From: Pisolithus tinctorius
Lineage: Eukaryota; Basidiomycota; Agaricomycetes; Boletales; Pisolithaceae
Length of the DNA: 64,000 bases
Assembly: GCA_024663395.1 (NCBI GenBank)
Contig: JANFAH010000014.1
Span: forward strand, 124,001-188,000
Direction: 5' to 3'
A program made the translations under genes and the position numbers. Numbering within the stretch: position 1 is the first letter of the stretch; each line of letters opens with the position of its first letter. The notes under the pieces were generated by a model, which searched no databases, was not told where the DNA came from, and saw only the letters and a list, made by a program, of their open reading frames with translations. Positions 11,905 to 24,024 of this stretch are shown one piece after another.

Positions 11905-14205
11905 ATGTCGAGTCTATTTTCTCGTGTCAAGACGAAATCAATTTTATCCAGGATATCCCGCGCAACAAGTGACGGCCTTCATACCACGACTGGCGCCGAC
12001 GATGATTTAACCCATACAAAGAGGAGTGCCTCGAGCAGTGACCAAACGAGGACCCAGGGGGCGAAACTGCGACGACGCCTTGTATCCTCGTCTAAACGTG
12101 CCAAGAGTGAGGTCCGCGTCCCAAATACCATCGCCCAAGTCCCTGACGGCGGGTTTCTGCCTCTCAACCTTGACCACCGTCGCAAGGGAACCCACGACGC
12201 CCCCCGATACGAGTACGGATACCTCTCCTTTGAGTGCCACGTCGTCCTTGGCATCAACGAACTGGAAAGGCTCGTGGAGGTCGTTTCGGATGAACTTGCC
12301 ACCCGGTACCTCACCACTCCCTTCATATTTTCTGCTCTTGCTCTTGATATCTCCTCCTCTGCCATCAACCAGCTGATCTCCGCGTTCCTCGATACTTGCG
12401 CAGATCCATCCTCCAACGAAGCAGAGTATCGCTGGCGTCAGGAGGCACACCTTGCAGGCGCACATGAACTTGGCATGTGCCTACGGTGGGGTCTTGCACG
12501 GGTCGTGAGAGTCACTGGAGGACAGGCGATGCGGGGTCTCATTTCTTGGGAACACTACACGGAGTTCCGTGATTCAGAAGCAGGTATGTATTTCCCAAAT
12601 CATACGTACGCACGAGGCATGACAATTCATGTAATTGATTCACGGTCTCGCATCCCAGCTCTCAGTTACCCGCACACACACTTCTCAACATTTCTGCCAC
12701 AATCACCGCACGCTCTCCGATCAATTCTGTTGACGTTGCTCGACCTCCTCACCCGTTTCGTCGCTCACGGCTCTGCGTCTGGTCATACGCCGTCAACGCT
12801 GTCGTCGTCCTTTGGGCCATTGCTATTTGGTCTCGGACCGCCCGGTCTTCCATTCCACCACACATATGTCCAATATCTGTACGCAGTCATCGCCATGGAA
12901 CATGTCTTGCTGGCGTACATCCGCTGGCAGGACGCCCCACGTATTCCACTTCCACTACCCGGTGTCGGCACTCGTGTTCCCCGCAGCAATACTACGCCTC
13001 TTAGGGCCCCTGCTCGCCTCAAGGAGTGGATCAGGGGATACCCTTCGATGCTGCCTGTTCTATATGACAAGGACACGCAAGGATGGTTCCAAGTCCGTCG
13101 TGGAGCACGCACAATACGCGTTGTCCATGTACGCCGAAACGTTACGAAGTACTCTCCTGACCTCGTCAACACGGCTGCAAGCTGGGCGCCAAGTTCTAGA
13201 GGTCGAGCCGCAAAACGTAGCGGCGTTGCAGCGTCGAAGGAGTGGGAACGTATCGCTCCGTCTGCCCTTCAACTACAGCCGTCATTCTCCGAGGGGTACA
13301 TGAAGAGAATGAATTTACCTCACGATTTCTGCCCCTACACTGGTCAAGTGTCGGACGTGCCTACGACCGCCACTTCTTGGAGTCCTGGGGTTGATGTAGA
13401 CGATCCACTCAGGCTGGCGTTAGGTCTTGGATATTATACAGGCTCTCAACGCTTTAAGTCCTTGACAGAGAAGAAATGGGTGGAGTTTGAGAAGGCGGGC
13501 TTTGGCTCCTCCGCTGTCAACGGCGAAGGACTTCAGTTGAACCCGAATGAGAATCTTAAAATGGTAAGTCGTGGTTTCCAATATGTCTGATGATCGCTTA
13601 AATTAGGGTTTTGTCTGTAGATACCTCCCGAGAAGCGTCGAACGATGAACTGGAATGACTTTGCAGCTATCGGATTTTCGCGGCCCGGCGACTTCCTTGA
13701 TATATCACTTCACCAGAGCAGCCCAGCGATTCACAAAGGAGTTCCATCGTTCACTCGCAGTGTCAGTATCGCTAGAAAGTTAAGGAAGGCTCAGCACGTA
13801 CAGCAACCTCAGATTGAATTGGACTCGGAACCGGTCGTAGGATCTGAGGTAGTGATCGAGGAAGCGTTTTTGAGCGTATTTTGCGATCTGATATACGGAA
13901 GCGGATGGTCATCCATTGGACACGGAGAAAAGATTGACAGGGAGTCGAACTGGGCCTTGGTGAGTCTAGCCGCTTCACAACTGATTTGGAGTAATTCTGA
14001 AGCGTGACATCATAAGGTCGAGTTCAAAGCGCTTCCAGTCAACGAGACCTCGGTCAGACCGGGCGTCGATCCACGCACGGAAACGATGGTCATGCTGTTT
14101 GAAGAGTTCGTGCCTGCGGAGTATAGGGAGAATCTCTTGAAGGACACTGCGACGAGAAGCCATTCCCCGTTTCGTTCGTCGCTGTCGATCAAGTCACGTC
14201 AATGA
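11905..14205 (+). CDS. Msb1/Mug8-domain (DUF1708-type) protein
   Basis: Exons 11905-12583, 12659-13563, 13621-13959 and 14017-14205, with GT-AG introns of 57-75 nt, give 703 residues. After a basic Ser-rich N-terminus comes the conserved domain: GYLSFECHVVLGINELERL, TPFIFSALALDISSSAINQL, HELGMCLRWGLARVVRV, GHTPSTLSSSFGPLLFGLG. It continues with APARLKEWIRGYPSMLP, NDFAAIGFSRPGD, GSEVVIEEAFLSVFCDLIYG and FEEFVPAEYRENLL. I recognise this as the fungal Msb1/Mug8 family, a RhoGAP-like fold linked in yeasts to Rho/Cdc42 polarity and meiotic expression; function here is inferred by family only. The first intron happens to keep frame, but excluding it gives the better family match. All exons are intact. 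A decayed partial copy lies near 4083-4815. Confidence 0.82.
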
Positions 14206-15787
14206 AAGCTAACCTCGAGACACATCCAAATTCCGTGCAAAGATTTACCGATTTTACTTGCCGATCTGGTTTCACGTTCCTCTTCTGATCCTCTACAGGT
14301 GTTTGGCAGTTTACAAGAAAACAATATAACCGATATCAGGGCACCCATGGTTGGTCGCGGTGCCTGTGGTCTGAAATCACCGTCGGTCAGTCTCGTTGAA
14401 CCCTCTGAGGACTTAACCTAGAGTAATCCAGTTTGATTGACTGTACTTATAACCTCGAGTATGACGATTAAAGCGAATGATTTCCTACCTTAACCACTGG
14501 GACCTTAACCCGGATCTACCTCTCAGACGTAATGCAGTCCCGTAGATCTCCACGTAGTTGATTTCTTTGGACAAACTATCGAAACAGTTGATTGGACGTC
14601 CTGTACATCATTGGATGAGGGCAGTTGTGGGAGCGCGGGATGATCCTGACTGTTTCTTTGCCACCAAACTGAAAAAATGTCTATATTGCTATCATACAAC
14701 CAACTGCTCTAGTTTCACTGGAACCAACATAACAACAAACCAGGGGAGTCATTTGGGCATGCTGGAAGATCATATCATCATATCATCATTTATTTATTTA
14801 TTCATTTATTTTTATTCATATATCTAAGGGAGAATGTGAAAAAAATTGCCGATAGTTGACAACTATTTTGTGTATTTCACAAATTTTGCTAAGTAATATA
14901 AAACTTCTGCTTTTGTACAACAAAAACCATGTGCAACTTTTCCCACGGTTGTCCAATACTGAGTTCTGGGGATGTGCAGGGTTGTGGCAATGATTTCAAA
15001 CTCCTGCAGAGCCATTCAAACTCTGCTAAAAATTGTGAAATGGCCTTTTCTGTTGAAATATCTAACAGGCAACTATGGGCTGTCAGTACTATAGAACACT
15101 GGTAATAAAGGATATCTCATAGACCAACAAGACACTGGAGTGGAAAATAAATATTTTGCTGAGGATTTCTATTGTCAAGGGGAATTTGTGGCATCAATGT
15201 AACTAGTTGTGATGAAGATAGTACTGATAGTTAAGGGTAACAGAAGCAGGGTGCTATGTAGCAGGGTGTCAAGACCAGTTCTTCTTGATCTGGGGGAGGT
15301 GATGTAAGTCAAAGGTTACCAATGGGATATGGACAGCCAGGGGGTGTGATGGGGAAGCCCTGGACAACCCTCCTTGCTGGGGGTAGTTGGGCAACCCTCT
15401 TCCCCAGGGGTAACCAAACAACCCCCTGCCAGTGGGTAGTGGGAGGCTGTGAAGCAGCTGTGAGCCAAAGGCTTGTATATTTAAGGTAGAATTTGAAAAT
15501 GATCACTGATAGTGTCAGAGTCACACAACTCCCCTGACTTCCTCTTAGGGTGGAGTAGGAGCAGGTTGAGCTGTGGAGTACAGTGGACAAAGTCCAAAGT
15601 GAATCTGACCACTGGGTGGCAAGATATGTGACAAACAAGGAGTGGAGGAGTACAGAGGAAAGTTCTGGGGACAGAGGTCAGAGTCAGAGGTTGGAGGTCA
15701 GATGGGAGGGCATCAGGTTCTGTTACACCCCTTGCTGCCTTCTTTCTGTTCACAGCTGCATGATGTTTATATCATCACATGCATTGT
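14206..15787. other. intergenic, low coding potential, up to the G1 insertion
   Basis: No gene recognised. It contains an AT-rich simple stretch at about 14770-14822 (ATC and ATTT repeats). Three imperfect tandem copies of a roughly 30-bp unit containing ACAACCC...GGGGTA lie at about 15358-15450. The last five bases before 15793 (GTTCC) are the left target-site copy of element G1. Confidence 0.5.
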
Positions 15788-16141
15788 GTTCCTGTCAAGT
15801 ATGGGATGTCTGGGTTGAGGCCAGACTGGAGACTGAAGCGGGTGTGAGGCCGAGGGGTCGGGATCAAGAGGGGAGACAAGAGTACAGAAGATTGGACTGT
15901 TTGGACTTAGTGACTGAGAGTACAGCGCTATTCCCTTGTGTGGGTCCCAGTCTGAGTCCGAGGCCGAGACAGGGTTATCAGAGTATACTTAGTTGATTTC
16001 AGACTGAGGTCTACAGGCCGAGTATCTATGAGCTTATATACTAGAGTAGCTATAGTACAGAGACCGGTAATGCCGGTCTCACAAGGATTGCTAAGATGAT
16101 TGGTAAGGCAAGGATTACTAATGTATGACTAAGGTAACGGA

Positions 16142-16356
16142 TGTTGTGAACTGATAAGACACGCTCAGCGTTGTAGACACAAGCACTATCATTGACAATA
16201 CCTGATAAGACACGCTACAGGAGGTAAGTATACATGCGTGTCCTCAGGGGTTACCATACCCACCTCAGCATCATAGACACAAGCGCTGAGGTGTAAACTA
16301 GCGTAAACAGTTCTATAAGTACAAGTGCGCCTAACACGTGACCGTTGACACCAACA
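16142..16356 (-). repeat. C1 3' LTR
   Basis: Starts TGTTGTGAACTGATAAGACA, ends GTTGACACCAACA; pairs with 21298-21512. The bases just inside it (16357-16366, TGCCCCCACA) read TGTGGGGGCA on the element strand and are the likely purine-rich primer site. Confidence 0.95.
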
Positions 16357-16532
16357 TGCCCCCACAGCAGGACACGTGCAAACGGACAAAAGAAAGTCCA
16401 AACTAACGTGAGTTCCATGCGTAGAGAGAAGAAAAGAGAACAGAAAAAGGAGAAATGTCCCGCGTGCAGAGAGGGAAAAACAGAAACGAGAAGCGAGCAA
16501 AGTGACCGTTGAAAACGACCTCCAACGCCCCC

Positions 16533-19500
16533 TCAACGGGACACGAGCGAGAGACCAGTGACATGACGGGAGAAGGACGGACGAGGCAGGGCCTTGGTGA
16601 GGACATCAGCGGTGTTACAGGAGGACGCGATCCACTCAAGCAGGAAGGTCCCAGCTTCGATGTGAGAACGACAAAAATGATACCGTACGTTGATATGTTT
16701 GGTGCGATGGTTGTTTGCAGCCTCTCACGAGAGTGCGATCGCCCCCGCATTGTCAGCGTAAAGACGAGTGGGGGGCGGCACTGGGAAACCCACAGACAGG
16801 AGGAAGGACCGAATCCACAGACCTTCCTGGATGGCTGCAGTGACTGCCATATACTCGGCTTCGGTGGAGGACAGGGCCTGCGTAGTCTGTTTTTTAGAAG
16901 AGTGGGCGACGATGCCCCCATAATAGAACCAACAATATCCTGTCACAGAAATATGATCATTGGGGTTTGTCACCCAGTCAGCATCGCTGAATCCATGCAG
17001 AAGAGGACTGCACGTGCGCTCCCCGTAGTGGAGGCGATGATTAACCGTGCCTGCAAGGTAATGAAGGACACGTTTCGCGGCTCCAAGTAGACGTGCACTG
17101 GGATGGGAGAGATACTGTGAAAGACGCTGAACGGCAAGGGAAATATCAGGATGGGTGCAAACAGAGAGGTATAATAGTTCGCCTATGAGTTTTGGGTAAA
17201 GAGACCTTAGGTCGGTGGGCTCAACCAGTTTTGCTGCCTTGGCATCAGTGAGAAAAGGATGAGTGGGGTCCATTGGAAGGTGTACCGGGTGGCAGTCAAC
17301 AAGATCGTACTCCTGGAGGAGGTGGACGATGTACTCGCTCTGGTGAAGCCACAGTTTGCGAGTGTGACGATCACGTTCGAACTGGATGCCGAGGTATTTT
17401 GTGATGGGTCCCATATCTGAGATGCCAAAATGGAGGTATAAACAATGCTTGACCTCAGCGAGAAAATGCTCGTTGTTGCTTCCACCGAGGCCATCATCAA
17501 CATGCCAGGCAGCCATGCAGACGACCTCTAACTGACGAAAGACGAACACCGCGTGATCTACCTTGCTGCGCCAGAACCCCTGGCTCTCGAGTTCGGAGCG
17601 AAGTGTTTCGTAGAAGTGGTAGGTGGCCTGTTTAATTCCGTAGAGAGCAGAATGAAGTAACCCAACCAACTCCTCGCCGTCTGGGCCATACTCCTCATAC
17701 CCAGGTGGTTGTTTGACATACACCCTCTCCTTGACCTTTCCATGAAGGAATGCCCTCTTGATATCCAGCGAGTGTAGTTCCCAGTCCTCTCTGGCGGCGA
17801 TAGCAGCGAGGAGTCAAATGGAACTCTGCCTTGCAACCGGCGCAAACGTCTGCCCAAAGTCCCTGCCCGGTACCTGAGTGAACCCTTTCACAACAAAACG
17901 TGCCTTCTCGACCAGCCCTCCCTTACCGTCTCCTTCTTTATACTCCAACACCCAGCGACTTCCTATCGCGTGAGCCCCGGGAGGAAGGGGAACAAGGCTA
18001 TAAACATTCATCGACCTTAGCTGATCTATTTCCTTATCCATGGCCGCCCTCCACCTGGACGCATCACTGCGATGGACCGCCTCATCATAAGTAGCAGGGG
18101 GAATCGAGAGATCGTAAGTGGGATCGGCTGGGTTGCGGCGAGTATTGCTTCGTAGGGCCAGGCAAGCATGTTCAGAGATGACCAAATCAACGACCGCAGC
18201 GGAGAGCGGACCTACAGAGGTGTCAGAGGATGAGAGATCAGACTCTGACAGCTCGGTTAATGGGGAAAGAGGGCCAGTTAAGTGGGTGTTATGACCAGAA
18301 TCAGTTGTGATGGGGGGGGCAGTTGTGATGGGAGAAACAGAGCGGGCACGACGTGCGGCCAGGCGTTCCCGCGTTGCCTGAAGAGACTCAGTGAACACCT
18401 TACCCGCCTCAGTTTGTACCCTGGTTCTGCCAGAACGATGCAGAGTAGCAGGGGGAGCAGCGATGGAAGGTTGAACCGGGGGAGCAGTGATGGAAGGTTG
18501 AACCACAGTCAAGGGCATCGAGGGTGAGTGAGACGATGAGGGCGATGGGGACGGGGGTCGTGAGTCGTCAGAGTCTTCGTCCAAACTTGAGTCTTTGTCG
18601 GTCATGGATGACGGTCCACTGGCTGACACATTCTCGAAGGGCAACGCATGAATGTCTTCATCAAAAATGACATCCCTAGAATTAAAGAACCACCCAGTGC
18701 TAACATCCCGCACCCTATACGCCTTGACCCCCGGTGGATAACCCATAAAGCATACCAGTCTGGACTTGGGTCCTAATTTCTGCTGGAGTTCTAAAGGGAT
18801 ATGCGCATAAGCTCGACAGCCCCAAACCCATAAGTGACTGAGATCAGGTCGTGTGTGATGCAACATTTCATAGGGCGTGATCCCATTTGGTAAGACACGT
18901 GACCCTGTGCGATTATGTAGATAGGAAGCTGTGAGCATCGCCTCACCCCAGTAAGCGAGTGGGAGCTGAGCGAGATGTAACATGGCCAAGACATGTCCCT
19001 CTAACATGCGGATAACCCGTTCAGCAACCCCGTTTTGCTGGTGCATATATGGTGTGGATAAACGATGAGCAATACCCTGTGAGTTCAAGGACTGGATGAA
19101 TGTATTACTGAGAAACTCCCCCCCGTTGTCCGACTGCAGAGCCTTGACCATCGTACCATGCTGCCGTTCCCAGTGGGTCCAAGTGACCTCCCAGGCTTCA
19201 AGAGCCTGGTCCTTGCGGGCGAGCAGATGTACGTCCAGGATGTGGGTATAGTCATCGAGGATAACCATAAAGTACAACTTGCCGTGGAAGGTCTGTACCG
19301 GCATAGGTCCCCCGAGATCAGTGTGTACAAGCTCAAGAAAGGCGGTGGTATGGCTCTTAGAGGGTTTGAACGGTGAGCGAGCATGCTTCCCGACCACACA
19401 GGACTCGCAGATTGACTGCGGACAGGAGGAGCTAACGGTGACACCAGACGCAATCGAGGACAACTGACCCACTGCCTTGCCGCCAGCATGGCCAATCCTG

Positions 19501-21176
19501 GCATGCCATAAATTGTATGTGACCGGGACACGAGCAAAGGCGGTGAGGACTGGGCTGGTGGTGAGGGGTAGGGGTGCATCGAAGCGAACGAACTCAAGGT
19601 CCAGGAAACAGAGGTTGTTTGACTGTAACTGCACACCACCCAAAGGACGTCCACGGTAAGAGAGCTCACAGCGTGCAGGTTCTCCCTGGAAATTACAACC
19701 CCAGCCCTGACGGAGCATCCACCCGACCGAGATGAGGTGCAGCGCAGCCTGCGGCGCATGCAAACAATTGGTGAGTCGTACCCGATACTTATCACCACCA
19801 ATGGATAGGAAGGCTAGACATTCGCCATGTCCAGTAGTAGGTAAGTGTCCGTGATTGGCCGTCTGAATATTCACAGATGTGTCCAGCATATAGGTTCGAA
19901 AAAAGGCATGATTGCTGACCAGTGTGTGGGAAGTACCAGAGTCCAAAAGACTAGAAGCCAAGAGAGTGCCAAGGCATGCCTTTAAGGCTGGTGACGGCAT
20001 AGGTGCATCCCCACCTTCGTCAAGCTCAGTAATAACTGCACAAGTAAGATCCCCAGAGTGTGTGGTCCAAGGAGAGGCCACAGAAGAGTCAAGTGCTGCT
20101 GCAGCCACCGGAGTTGATGTAGGAGCAGGAGGAGCAGGTGCAGTGGGTGTGGACGCAGTGGTCGCCGCGGCCGAAGTAAGTTTGTCCTTTTCCTTGTCGC
20201 CCTTACCCTTCCGCCAGGAGGGTCGTTGACCAGCCATGCCACCCCCAGGCTTGAAGCAGTGCGCCTTATCATGATTGCTAGCACCACAAACGAGGCCCTC
20301 GCCAACAGGAGTATCACAGTAGGTGCCTGATGGATTGTTGCGTGTCTTCCGGAGGCCTGTCGCTGGGTTTACATTGGGCGGGCCAACAGGCGAGGTTGCG
20401 GCATTAGTGTATTCAGACCCCACAGACAAAAAGGAGAGTTGTTGGACCAAACGGTGAGCCTCAGCCACGATCTTGACTGAAACACTCTCAAAAGTCACCG
20501 AGCTCATGGACAGCACCGTAGAAATGGAGGAATGGGTTGTAGAGGCAGAAGTCTTGGACGCGGAGGAAACAGAGGTGCCTGTAGAGGCGGCAGTTGCAAT
20601 AGTACAGGAGCTTTGTAGGAAGAGGCAGAAAGACGGCCAGGTGCCAGTCTCCGGAAGACCTTCAATGAGATGGAAGATAGCCTCCTCATCTGAGTAGGAC
20701 GCCCCCATGCGAATAAGGTCACGCCGAGCAGCAGAATGCTCCGACAAGTAACGAGCCGCATCACTGGTGTCCTTCATACGCATGTGCAAGATCCTCACTC
20801 GTACAAGGTGCCATGAACCAACGTCAACATGGTCGAAATTATCATGGAGAGCGACCCAAACATCCCGAGCAGTGGTAGACCTCTCTTGGGGAATGAGACG
20901 AAGAACAGCCGGCAATAAACGCCGACATAAAACATCCTTTGCCACAGCATCTGCCTTAGACCAATCAACTATCGCCTTCCGCTCATCATCTGTGAGCTTG
21001 GCAGGTTTCGCAGGTTTCGGCTTTACTGACGCAAACTCGATAGGGTCCAGCGGGTCTGTGCCATCGCTGACATGACTATACGCGCCCTCACGATCTAAGG
21101 CCAGAAGCACCTGCATCTTCCAGGCAAAGAAGGTGGAGGCATTGGTTAACTCAGGGATATGATCAAACTTGCCCAT
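16533..21176 (-). pseudogene. C1 Gag-Pol polyprotein with two nonsense codons
   Basis: One frame of 1,548 codons. It starts MGKFDHIPELTNASTFFAW (copia-type Gag), followed by a reduced zinc knuckle (CGASNHDKAHC), protease LLDSGTSHTLVSN, an integrase zinc region HARIGH...CESCVVGKH, integrase core (DNGGEF, then NGVAERVIRMLE), RT and RNase H (SSTEAEYMA). The RT catalytic box reads HVDDG rather than the usual YVDDL. TGA codons interrupt at 17814-17816 (after ARQSSI, before LLAAIAARED) and just before 16725 (after GAIALS); the same frame continues after each and matches family RT and RNase H text. At both places family members normally carry Arg, so CGA to TGA by C-to-T change is the simplest explanation. 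Otherwise the frame is complete to its TGA at 16533. Confidence 0.92.
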
Positions 21177-21284
21177 GACGAACAGCGACGTCTGGAGCAG
21201 CCCGGGGTAGCGAAGACATGCGTTAAAAGTGTATATATGCGCCTATATGCGGATGGACGAGTCGTGTCAGAATCAGTGTTGAAG

Positions 21285-21297
21285 AGGGCTCATAACC
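21285..21297 (-). promoter_or_regulatory. C1 primer-binding site for the 5' half of initiator tRNA-Met
   Basis: Directly next to the 5' LTR the plus strand reads AGGGCTCATAACC. This is the anticodon arm of eukaryotic initiator tRNA-Met, with CAT as anticodon. The element RNA therefore carries the complement and would be primed by a tRNA cut in its anticodon loop, as known for Drosophila copia. Confidence 0.8.
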
Positions 21298-21512
21298 TGT
21301 TGTGAACTGATAAGACACGCTCAGCGTCGTAGACACAAGCGCTATCATTGACAATACCTGATAAGACACGCTACAGGAGGTAAGTATACACGCGTGTCCT
21401 CAGGGGTTACCGTACCCACCTCAGCGTCATAGACACAAGCGCTGAGGTGTAAACTAGCGTAAACAGTTCTATAAGTACAAGTGTGCCTAACATGTGACCG
21501 TTGACACCAACA
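21298..21512 (-). repeat. C1 5' LTR
   Basis: 215 nt, TGTTG...CAACA, 96.7% identical to the 3' LTR by hand alignment. Confidence 0.95.
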
Positions 21513-21690
21513 ACGGAGACCAGGACAGGTGGACCAGGGACAAGACCGGGCAGGACTTAACCGAATGACAGACACTGCAAAGCAGTGTCCACCATGCTAG
21601 ACCAACTGGAGATACGGGACAGGTGAGGCCAAGGCCGGACTGAGTGAGTGCGAGGCCGAGTACAGCCAGGGTCGAGGCATGACTATGACA

Positions 21691-21727
21691 GTATCCCCCT
21701 CTTAGGGGTCGAACCCATGAGACCCCT
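21691..21727 (-). promoter_or_regulatory. G1 purine tract and conserved 3' hairpin
   Basis: On the element strand a hairpin with stem AGGGGTC/GACCCCT and loop TCATGGGTTC (21704-21727) is followed by AAGAGGGGGATAC, the likely plus-strand primer, and then the LTR. Element G5 has the same loop with one base changed and an unrelated stem. The same DNA lies just upstream of the convergent accessory gene, so it may also be promoter sequence. Confidence 0.6.
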
Positions 21728-22759
21728 GTGAGAGTGGCAGGCTGAGTCCGAAAATTGGCTGAGTTTGAAAAACCAATACTTGTGGCTTGCTAAGCCCCTT
21801 GTGTCTTTCTTTCTCATCCTATTCATCATGTCTGAATCGAGGCCGATCAGCACGACTGGCAACAATGATGAAGGCCAGGTCATCGTCGACTGGACCCAGG
21901 TAGCAGACGACGCCATCAGGTATGACACCAATGACGAAGAGGAGGTGATGAAGGCAAAGGTGAAGGAGAGAAAAAGGCAAAAGGCAGCCAAGCAAGCCTG
22001 GCAGGAGGAGCAGGCTTGGCTTGAGGCCAAGAGGGTGGTGAGAGAGCAAGCTGAGGCCAAGAGGATAGTGCAGGAGGCCGAGGAGCAAAGGGCTCATGAG
22101 GAAGAAGAGAAGCGCAGAGCCGAGGAGGAGAAGGAGGCTGAGCAGAAATGTAAGGTCGAGGCCGACAAGGGAGATGAGGCCGGGGGGGAGGTGAGGAAGG
22201 TGGTTATGGACCCCGGGTGAGTACTCTTTCAACCTTGTGTGTTTTTTTCATTTAATCTCCTCTGTTAGATGTACTCACTGCTCCCGAGCTAAGGTTGCCT
22301 GTGAGTTCCTCATAGATGGCAATAAGAAGCGGGTTGCCTGCGTTCGGTGCAACCTATCGAAGGGCAAGTGCCAGTGGCCAGGAGACAGGAAGGACGCCGA
22401 GGCTGGTCCCAAGGTCAAGGCCGACAAAGGGAAGAAGCGGAAGGCCGATGATGGGATGCCCAAGCCCAGGCTGATCCAGAGGAAGTGGGCGAAGTCCAGG
22501 CCGACTGAGGTGCTGGAGATTGATGAGCCCAAGGCCAGTGGGAGCGGGGTGAGGAAGGCCAGTGCAGGGGGACCCTCGGGCTTAGAAGAAAAGCTCAAGC
22601 AGCTTATTGATGTCACGGGGCTCATTGCCAACAACCTGGCGGGGCTCTTTGAGCTTCATGAGACTGTGGCTGAGAACTTGGGCTGCATAGCTGATGTGCT
22701 CGAGTCGCTGCTCGACGAGTCCTACGGCTTTGGCATGGCGGTGTCCCCCTCAGACTCGG

Positions 22760-23757
22760 TGTGGGACACGACTTCTGGGAAGCGTGCGACTAGAGGAAGG
22801 GTGAAGGGAGAATTCCCTAGGATCGTCCCAAGGGGTACTGTGTGGAAGGAGAGGTCGAGAAAGGGCTTAGAAGCGGTGGGGAAATTCGAGCGAGAGTCGC
22901 GGAATTTAATTCCGGGCAGATGTAGACGCGTGAGGAGCAGCAAGATGGGTATATGAAATTCCGAGGGGGTCGCTACGCGTCAAGAGGAGCGAATTCGAAG
23001 CGAAAGGGACACGGGATTAGGTGTGCAGGGCTGGAGGACGCGAGAGACATGAAGACCTCTGGGGACACTGAAGACGCAGCAGACTCTATGTACGCACTTT
23101 AGACTCTCAAAACTCTCGAACTCGCAGAACACACATGGATAGCGACTCAAAAGGTGGGTGCCCTATTTTCCGACATCATGACGGAATTATATAGTACAGG
23201 GAAAGTAGGTACGAGTCGGAGTAAGGTGGGGCGGGAAAACTAAAAGACCGGAAAATAAAGGAAGGGACGTCAGACGTCAGCGAAATACAGAAGCACGTGA
23301 AATAGACCGTTGGGTAGTAGACGAGAGCAAGAGCGGGACAACGGTAAGGGGTATCTTCCAACAGAACGAGAGTATGCGTACAAGTGGGAGGTGGAGCCGA
23401 GTGGCACAGGAGGGCAGAGCGTAGCGTACTGGCACGAAGTCCAGCTTGCGGAATTTAGGGCGACAGGGGAATCCGGAGTTTTTTAGAGGAAAGTGGCACG
23501 GACGATTGGTGACGTGGCTGAGGGGAGGCACGGCTACTGAATTCCGGATGACTCTGCACGAATGCGGAATTTCCAGATCAGCGTTTTGATGACTGAGTGA
23601 CATGCGGAAGGTCGGTAGAAACTCCGAAGGCGACAGGGGTTGGGAGGAAACACGAGGTCACGAGTGGGAAAAATTCCGAAACGGGTTTGTCGTAGAGGCC
23701 TGCGGAATTTAGTGACAGGTTCCTGTTCCAGCCTCAGGGAGTATACGGCTCCCTACA
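22760..23757 (-). repeat. G2 3' LTR
   Basis: 998 nt. It contains the palindrome CGGAATTTAATTCCG near 22909-22923 and many further CGGAATT/AATTCCG words. It pairs with 32203-33200. Confidence 0.95.
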
Positions 23758-23794
23758 CCTCCCGGGGACTGCGAATGCTGACCGTCCTCGGTCA
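23758..23794 (-). promoter_or_regulatory. G2 purine tract and 3' hairpin with everted CGG
   Basis: Element strand: hairpin TGACCGAGGACGGTCA, then a spacer and GTCCCCGGGAGG next to the LTR. On the plus strand the hairpin reads CCG-N4-CGG, the everted layout some Zn2Cys6 factors (Leu3 type) bind. It lies about 230 nt upstream of the start codon of the convergent gene. G3 and the fragment at 46783-46822 have the same hairpin with stem changes that keep pairing. Confidence 0.55.
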
Positions 23795-24024
23795 GACCGA
23801 ACCGAGACGCGACAGAGACGAGCATGGAGGAACTTCGGCAGACGTTACGTAACAATGATGGCGCATGGTCGGAATTCCGCCTCGTGCAGAGGGAAATTCC
23901 GCATTGTACGAGATGGCCCTGCGGAATTTAAACTCGCCCAGAAGGTGGCCCACCGCTCGTCAAACTCTCCCGACAACACCCTCGCTCACCTAACCTGCTC
24001 CCAACGTCTCATCCTCCCATCGAC

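Larger units (their letters stand above)
16137..21517 (-). mobile_element. C1: Ty1/copia retrotransposon, TSD ACGGA
   Basis: Copia-order element (protease, integrase, then RT/RNase H) reading right to left. The two 215-nt LTRs (16142-16356 and 21298-21512) begin TGTTG and end CAACA. ACGGA occurs on both sides (16137-16141 and 21513-21517), and the intact G1-family LTR has a single ACGGA at this point. The LTRs differ at 7 of 215 positions, all CpG/TpG/CpA transitions. The single polyprotein frame has two in-frame TGA codons, so C1 is non-autonomous. Confidence 0.95.
15793..21690 (-). repeat. G1 3' LTR, interrupted by copia element C1
   Basis: Starts TGTCAAGTATGGG and ends CTATGACA on the plus strand, with 5-bp inverted ends TGTCA/TGACA. 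Bases 15793-16141 and 21518-21690 together make about 522 nt, the length of the intact 5' LTR (521 nt). It contains a perfect palindrome GAGACCGG-N5-CCGGTCTC at 16060-16080. Confidence 0.92.

Noticed and set aside
16403..16921. 172-codon minus-strand frame at the left of C1
   Set aside because: It overlaps the true Pol frame, which continues with RNase H text in another phase; a shadow frame.
21285..21297. Fragment of a tRNA-Met gene
   Set aside because: Only the anticodon arm is present and it abuts the LTR exactly; it is the copia primer site.
21691..21695. GTATC after the G1 3' LTR as a target duplication
   Set aside because: It does not match GTTCC on the left; it is internal G1 sequence (purine tract side). 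The true partner is at 39933.
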